A stretch of 22,500 nt of DNA from NCBI GenBank assembly GCA_009663005.1, contig CM018915.1, positions 12,102,472-12,124,971 of the forward strand, in the 5' to 3' direction. Source of the DNA: Actinidia chinensis. Lineage: Eukaryota > Streptophyta > Magnoliopsida > Ericales > Actinidiaceae. This document shows, piece after piece, positions 17,580 to 22,500 of the stretch. The notes under the pieces are model-generated. The model did not search any database, was not told the DNA's origin, and saw only the letters and a program-made list of their open reading frames with translations. Both the position numbers and the translations under genes were made by a program. Positions within the stretch are counted from its first letter, which is position 1. Each line of letters begins with the position of its first letter.

Positions 17580-18290
17580 ATGTTCTCAAAAGACAATGTG
17601 GCGAGAGACTCGGAGACGTCGAGACAAAGGATCCCAACAACGATAGCCTTTATGTTCAACCCCATACCCCAAGAAACAACACAAACGAGACCTAGGCTCT
17701 AGTTTAGTTCGCTCATGTGGTTGTAGTAGAAAAAAGCATGCACAACCAAAGACATGAAGGGAATGATAATTGGAAGGGGTACCATATAGACGCTCGTATG
17801 GAGTGAGGTTACCAAGAAGGGGTGATGGAACTTGATTAATAGTGTAAGTAACAGTGAGAGTAGCTTTCTCCAAAATCTCTCGGGACAACTAGAAGAAATT
17901 AGCAGAGCATGAGTAGTATCAAGCAAATGACGATGTTTTCATTCCGCCCGCCCATTCTGTTGAGACGTACCAAGGCAAGATCGGTGGAGAAGAGTGCCAT
18001 GTGCTCGTAAAAAGGCAAGGAATGAGGTATCACAGTATGTGAGCATTGTCTGAGTGAAAAACCTTGATATCACGAGAAAACTGAGTTTTAACCATGCGAG
18101 CAAAATCATAGTAGGTTTGTTGTAATTGGGATCGGTTTTTTAAGAGATAAAGCCAAGTATATCGAGAAAAATCATCCACAAATATAACAAAATACTGGGA
18201 ACCTACCATAGTAGAAGTGGAGAGTGCCAAATCCCAAAAGATGGCAAAGAAGATGCAGAGGTAGTGGCAGCAGTAGAAATAGGAAGGTGA
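17580..18290 (-). pseudogene. pol: Copia integrase, broken
   Basis: The core appears as SQYFVIFVDDFSRYTWLYLL and FARMVKTQFS, ending at a HSDNA-type motif with the second catalytic aspartate (18030-18230). GTSQQNGRAE then carries the catalytic glutamate (about 17950-17985). It is followed at once by a TGA where the family has arginine, a change expected from CGA deamination. The C-terminal part is well preserved in one open frame (17586-17888), with GNLTPYERLYGTP, VFGCACFFLLQPHERTK and LCCFLGYGVEHKGYRCW. The 17321-17580 stretch is the linker to RT with acidic DDDLHVVPP sequence. Confidence 0.88.
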
Positions 18291-18690
18291 AGATGCACGA
18301 GTTGGAACAGTCGACCATGTCTACGGTCTATCTCAAGAGTTTGACCCGTCTTGCAGATTTGCACAACACACCAGTAGAAGAGAAAAGGACAATAAGGACC
18401 AAGGTCACAAAGTTGACCAAGAGAAACAAGATTAAGAGCAAGTTGAACAAAACATAGTAGGTATGGAGAAGGGATAGAGTAGAGGTGGAGACATGTCCAA
18501 CATGATCAACAGTCATAGAAGATCCATTAGCAGTATAGATAACAAGAAATGAAGACTCAGATCATTTAGAAGAGAAAATAGATAAATTAGAGGTCAAAGT
18601 ACCATGGGGATATATCTAAAGATGCAGACAAGGCAGTAGAGGGATTACCGAAAGCTGACATAATCTGCTGAATAAGAGCAAGAAGATCAC
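18290..18690 (-). pseudogene. pol: Copia protease and pre-integrase region, broken
   Basis: Read leftward: SALIQQIMSAF-like sequence (about 18650) and a SPWYFDL remnant (about 18600-18620), where copia elements have W-x-x-DSG. The active-site triad is not preserved. YTANGSSMTVDHVGHVSTST (about 18470-18535) and a TYYVL...LVNFVTL region (18328-18460) with SARRVKLL follow. These match the pre-integrase part of the family in order. Confidence 0.75.
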
Positions 18691-19665
18691 TGACATCGAT
18701 CAGAGTAGGAGAGCGGAAGCAATAGAGGAAACCCCAGCAGTAGCAACAAAAGACTGAGGACGAGTGTCTCGATAGGTAGGATTCTTGAGACAGTCAGACT
18801 GATAATGGCCAGGGCCTCGTTGGCGACAATGCTTCTGCAAAACCCGGCAGGACAAGTGAAGTAAACGATGATTAGGACATGACAAAAGTTGCACTCATTA
18901 TGTCTAGAGGCCGAAACTCAAGAACCACTAGAGGGGCCACAACGTCTCGAACAAGGGACAACAAGAGTGGTGTCCACATGGGAAGTCAAAATCAGGCCAC
19001 GACAAGTCTCCTCAAATAAGAGCTCAAGATAGCCGACTCCAATGTAGAGAGGAATGCGATGAAAAAGAGGCTCGAACTGGTCTCATATACATTCAAAAAG
19101 CCCTAAGAAATAGAATAAAGCCAGCTTATAATTCTCAATAGGTGGCAAATAAAGAGTATCAAACATCACTGACCCACTTAGGCTCAAACGGAGTCAACTG
19201 ATCGATATATAAATTAGATCGAGGCAAGTAGGCACTGATAGATTGCAGGTTCCTATCTTCTATCGGCATAGGGAAGTCAAAAGCTGATACTGGCAAGCTT
19301 ATGATCAGCACTAGTATATCTGGATGGCCAAAAAATCCCAGAGTGCAGGACAGTATCAAATCTCCCAAATTGTAGGCAATGGAAGTAAGAAGTATTACGG
19401 AGCATGTGATAAATTGATGATTCTACATTCAACTCGTCAACCGTACAATGTACTCAATAGGTGTTTATCAGTACTCTAAACCGGTGCCATTAAATATCTC
19501 CGAGTAACAATTAATGCAAAGTTTCCTTCCCTGAGAAAAATTGGATATCGCTGAGACCATGGTACAGTCATGAACATATACCTTAAAAATGCGTATTTGT
19601 CATTTTTATCAGTGTGTGATCTTGTTGAGAGGTGTTACATATATATTACTGTGGGTTGTGGACAT
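18690..19665 (-). pseudogene. gag: Copia gag, broken
   Basis: The possible start is the ATG at 19663-19665, soon followed by a stop. Recognisable parts are RYTSADHKLACQYQLLTSL in shifted frames (about 19255-19320), ISAYLPRSNLYIDQLTPFEP with KWVSD (19159-19235), and a DQFEPLFHRIPL block (about 19060-19085) with FEETCRGLI (about 19000-19030). The nucleocapsid knuckle is CRQRGPGHYQSDC (about 18789-18828). Its first cysteine, histidine and last cysteine remain, but the second cysteine is lost. Family membership is clear from order; the N-terminal 250 bases are poorly resolved. Confidence 0.7.
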
Positions 19666-19699
19666 AATAGAAAATCAAAAACGGAGACGTAGGCGTGGC

Positions 19700-19930
19700 T
19701 GATCAGCTGGACTATGATGACAGGATGGTGCCAGCCACACCTACTAAACAAGAACAAGTGAAAAAACCGTCCGGAACTATCCAGAGAAGGCTCTCTGATG
19801 GTCAATTTATGACCAGAAAAGAAAGAGAGACAGAGCAGAGATGAGTTGTTGGGTTTGTTTTTAGAGAGAAAGTGAGTAAAGAGGAGGCAGAATTGCGTAC
19901 CATGCGAGACGGGTATGCTCTATTTTATAG
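19700..19930 (-). promoter_or_regulatory. TATA box and pyrimidine-rich leader, minus strand (possible)
   Basis: The minus strand reads CTATAAAATAGAGC, with TATAAAATAG at 19920-19929, a strong match to the plant TATA box. About 60-130 bases downstream lies a CT-rich leader (CATCTCTGCTCTGTCTCTC, about 19820-19840). It points into the second copia gag. Because the copia 3' LTR does not resemble it, this may be a host promoter or part of another element, not the copia LTR. Confidence 0.35.
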
Positions 19931-20280
19931 TTGCAACTTGACATGTGTGAGAACGCGTCGAATGTATATTCAGTTGAAGAGACTGCTGACAATCTTGATC
20001 GAAAATAATATAAGATATTTATATCCCTCCCATATATATATATATGTGGTCTAGGTATATAATTGGTTTAAGAACAGAAAAACTTAGTTGAAGTGGGTTT
20101 TTACCAAATACTTAGGGATATATGTGCAATGAAAAAGAATTGCAAGTGCATACCAACTAAACTCATTCGTAGACTAGTCAATTTGTACCAAGTGTTTCTA
20201 ATTATTTTTTCTCCTTTTCAATTCAATTTAATTTAATTTGAAGAGGATAAATAAAATAAGGTATATTCATCTTGTTGGAT
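19931..20280. other. Unassigned AT-rich stretch
   Basis: Contains an AT dinucleotide run at about 20034-20046 and AATTTAATTTAATTTG near 20224-20240. No gene is seen. Confidence 0.5.
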
Positions 20281-20294
20281 AAAATAGAAAAGTG

Positions 20295-20490
20295 AGATGT
20301 TGGAGGTAAGTGGGGTGAGAGCGAATGGTGGTTTGTAGTGTTGAATCGTGGTAGTGGGTGGGTTAGTGGTGGTGGTTGATGGCGGGCGTTTGGGGTGGTT
20401 GTCAAGTCTGGTATTCATGGTGTTTTTGGCGGGTCGGTGAGGATGGTTGTTTGCGGGGGGGGCGGTGTGGTGGGTGGAGATTTTTCAAAA
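20295..20490 (+). repeat. G-rich, strand-asymmetric block
   Basis: The plus strand is dominated by G and T with TGGTGG / GTGGGTGGG-like words and a run GCGGGGGGGGCGG near 20453-20465, followed by GTGTGGTGGGTGGAG. Several GG-GGG runs are close enough for a G-quadruplex. Open frames on the minus strand here are Pro/Thr/His-rich only because of this composition. Confidence 0.5.
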
Positions 20491-20736
20491 ACTAGAGGTG
20501 TGAGGTAGCTAGAGGTGGAAATATGGAAATCTTGTGTCCGATGAAGATGCCTAGCCTGTGAATGAGTTGGACTCGAGGGATAAAGGTGGAAGTTACGGGT
20601 TAAAGCACACTAGGGTAAGTGGGGTTAAATTAACCCTATTAGAAAAAAAATTTACGCTATTTTTAATATAATTTTAATAAATATCATTTGACTCTATAAA
20701 AAATTCAATTATCTTAAATTTTATATTTGACCTCGT
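20491..20736. other. Unassigned AT-rich stretch
   Basis: No gene, RNA or repeat seen. Confidence 0.5.
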
Positions 20737-20868
20737 TGAGCTGAGATCCAAGTCTATAGCCTAGTTATCTACACAATCCAAAAAACTTGGACAACAAGAA
20801 GAACCTTTCTTCCAATGAGCTGAGATCCAGTCCATTAGCCTAGTTATAACACAATCCCCAAAAAACTT
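20737..20868. repeat. Direct repeat, two copies of about 52 bp
   Basis: Copy one at 20737-20788 and copy two at 20816-20868. Both contain TGAGCTGAGATCCA, AGCCTAGTTAT, ACACAATCC and AAAAAACTT, with small indels, and are separated by 27 bases. It looks like a local duplication. Confidence 0.8.
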
Positions 20869-21130
20869 CAAATTTTTAGAGAATCCCAACAAAACTTAGA
20901 AAATGAGAGAGTGAAAGTAGGTAGTTTTCACCTTTGTTAGAGTATTGAAGCGGAATTAAGCAAATTTGATAGAGAAAAGAAGATTCGCTATTGAAGTCTT
21001 TTATGACAATCGGGGAGGGCTAAGGAAATCAACACATAACTCCACATAATAAATACTTACGAGACAGAGAAGATGATAATTCGGACCTCCGCCACACAAT
21101 GCTGGGACATGGTGATAAGGAGAAAGGTAG
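20869..21130. other. Unassigned stretch
   Basis: No coding pattern or repeat seen. Confidence 0.4.
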
Positions 21131-21176
21131 AAATTGAGAGCTTCTAAAGCATGTGTGATTACTCGGACTGGCCAAG

Positions 21177-21200
21177 TAGTCCCCGGACTATTGGGGACTA
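21177..21200. repeat. Perfect 8-bp hairpin in a GGACTA-rich stretch
   Basis: TAGTCCCC, an 8-base loop GGACTATT, then GGGGACTA. The words GGGGACTA, GGACTATTGG and CTCGGACT recur at 21160-21270, so the hairpin is part of a small cluster of related repeats. No terminator-like T run follows. Confidence 0.6.
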
Positions 21201-21639
21201 ATAACCATGAACCCCCCCAGACAGTTGTTCCAAGTATGGGGGACTATTGGTCTGCTCGGACTAGTAATCGGAAGTATTTTGAAAAAAAAACGCGGGACTG
21301 GCTGATCGTAGTCTAGTCACACCTAGTGGGCCTAGTCCAGGTATCAAAATATGCCCTAAGAGTAATTCCATACTATCTTTGCAGTCATTAATGCATTTTA
21401 TTGAAATTGTACCTATCAACAGGTAATGGGTTAAAAAAACCCAATTCAAAGGGTAGAGTAGAAGTACTTTTATATTATGGCGGGTAATGAAAAAGGCAGA
21501 GCGAGACAATCAACAGTTAGAAATGATAGTTGACCAGAGATAAAGGAAAGAGCAAACCAGAGAGAGAGAGTTGGCTAGGGCTTGAAAAACTGGAACTGGG
21601 GCCAAAAATTGCGGAGTGCCTGTGTTTTAAAAAGTTGCA

Positions 21640-21915
21640 ACTACTCGCTTTCAGCGTGCTGCGTGCATGGGAGATTATGCATAAACTGTCGCGCGCTGCC
21701 ACTCACCGGCGAGCGCGCGGGATTTGACCAGAAGGTTTCGCTAAGATCTGTGCGTGGGTGGTCGATCGGTTCGGTGTAGAGTCTCCGCTGGAACTGTCGG
21801 ATGGACGGGTGGGTCGGCGAAAATGGGGTCAGAAAACCTCCGCGGTAACATCGCCGAAAGGTGAGCGAATCGGCGAAGCGAAGCAGGTGGCTCTCGCCAT
21901 TACTGTGTTCGGTCG
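21640..21915. other. CpG-rich island, possible gene 5' region
   Basis: I count about 30 CpG dinucleotides in 280 bases, far above the rest of the window. Overlapping open frames exist on both strands (for example 21641-21949 minus, 102 residues, and 21758-21955 plus, 65 residues) and none has a family signature. Splice-donor-like sequences exist on both strands: GCCG|GTGAGT on minus near 21705 and AAAG|GTGAGC on plus near 21860. On the minus strand a TATA-like CATATAAAAAAC lies just upstream near 21930-21945. A gene start, probably on minus, is conceivable but unproven. Confidence 0.3.
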
Positions 21916-21963
21916 CCTTTTTAAAGAAGAGTTTTTTATATGGATCCATTTTTAAAAAGGGTG

Positions 21964-22052
21964 GAATTACAACTGGACCTCCCCTGAGATTTGCCTTTAA
22001 TACATAAAGACCCCTGATATTTTGAGAAATTACAATGACCTCCCCTGAGGTT
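21964..22052. repeat. Paired AATTACAA...CCTCCCCTGAG repeat
   Basis: AATTACAACTGGACCTCCCC, followed by TGAGATTTG (21964-21992), and AATTACAATGACCTCCCC, followed by TGAGGTTTG (about 22027-22053), are diverged copies about 62 bases apart. An AAAGACCCCTGATATTTTGA relative lies between them. Motifs of this kind recur in plant intergenic DNA and near ends of some DNA transposons. Confidence 0.6.
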
Positions 22053-22059
22053 TGAGAGG

Positions 22060-22500
22060 ATATCCTCCCACCCGCTCACACCATCTCTCTCCTTTGTCTC
22101 TTACGAAATACCCAAAAATTGCCCCCCTCTCTCTCTTCTCTCTCATCCCTCTCTCTCTCTCCCCTCTGTTTTTGAGTTTTTTGTATTTATTTATTTTTTT
22201 TTCAGTTTCTTTTTTACTTTAGTTTTTTCCAAGTTGTGTTCCATTTATTTCAGTTTTTTTTTTGGTTATTTTTTTCATAAATAATAGTAAAATAATAGAA
22301 AAATAACTCCTTTTTTTTGTAAAATAATAGTAAAATAACAGTTTTTTTGTTTTTAGAATTCCCTTTTGTGTTTACTTAAACAAAAAATTAATAAAGGTTT
22401 TGGGTATGTGAAAATTAATTTTTTTTGTTTTATAGAATCCTTTTTTTGTTTTGTGTTTGTCTTCTTTTTTTTCCCTAATAAAGAAATCCCCTTTTTGTTA
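22060..22500. other. CT-rich then T-rich low-complexity end of window
   Basis: A CT repeat (about 22118-22170) is followed by T runs and AAAATAATAGTAAAATAATAG-type repeats (22280-22340). Two similar TTTTTTTGTTTT-TAGAATYC phrases occur near 22345 and 22425. No coding content. Confidence 0.7.

Larger units (their letters stand above)
15598..19665 (-). mobile_element. Second Ty1/copia retrotransposon, minus strand, decayed
   Basis: Read leftward: gag (about 19665-18690), protease and pre-integrase (about 18690-18290), integrase (about 18290-17580), RT (about 17310-16560), RNase H (about 16550-15950), polypurine tract (15802-15818) and 3' LTR (15598-15801). This gag-PR-INT-RT-RNH order defines copia. 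Every domain is in several frames with stops. A 5' LTR similar to the 3' one is not found to the right of gag, so the 5' end seems truncated or replaced. Confidence 0.87.

Noticed and set aside
20223..20418. Pro/Thr/His-rich minus-strand frames resembling a structural protein
   Set aside because: Composition is explained fully by the G/T-rich block on the plus strand.
21177..21200. Rho-independent terminator
   Set aside because: No U run follows the hairpin and the organism is a plant, where such terminators do not apply.
1..22500. CRISPR array, phage, operon or other bacterial system
   Set aside because: No regularly spaced repeats, ribosome binding sites or dense gene packing. All recognised coding remnants are from plant retroelements.

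Overview
The window looks like repeat-rich intergenic DNA from a flowering plant. It holds several decayed LTR retrotransposons of plant-specific lineages, at least one tRNA-derived SINE with intact target-site duplications, GA/CT and AT low-complexity DNA, and no long intact gene. No phage, plasmid, CRISPR or operon structure is present. Most of the sequence is poor in CpG, as expected for methylated, mutated transposon DNA.

Layout. 1-7711 (minus strand): a Ty3/gypsy element of the Tat lineage, cut by the left window edge. Read from right to left it has a 5' LTR (7111-7711), a decayed primer binding site, Gag, protease, reverse transcriptase, RNase H, a second archaeal-type RNase H, and the start of integrase. 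Its RNase H is split by a 2.45 kb insertion (1266-3712) that has the form of a solo LTR with a 5-bp target duplication. 8065-11037 (plus strand): a small Ty1/copia element with both LTRs, an initiator-Met-type primer site, a broken gag and a protease remnant, but no integrase, reverse transcriptase or RNase H. 11038-15597: the part least occupied by retrotransposons. It has a B3-like DNA-binding domain fragment, a SINE with a 14-bp target duplication, two possible exons of an unrecognised gene, a second SINE-like segment and a small inverted-repeat-flanked segment. 15598-19665 (minus strand): a second copia element with a 3' LTR, polypurine tract, RNase H, RT, integrase and gag, all frameshifted, and no visible 5' LTR. 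19666-22500: non-coding DNA with a TATA-like promoter, a G-rich block, direct repeats, hairpins, a CpG-rich island and a T-rich end.

None of the retrotransposon reading frames is functional: each carries several stops and frameshifts. No novel biological system could be supported. The most informative points are the nested solo LTR, the well-bounded SINE, the possible host-gene exons around 11.5-14.2 kb, and the CpG-rich island near 21.7 kb.
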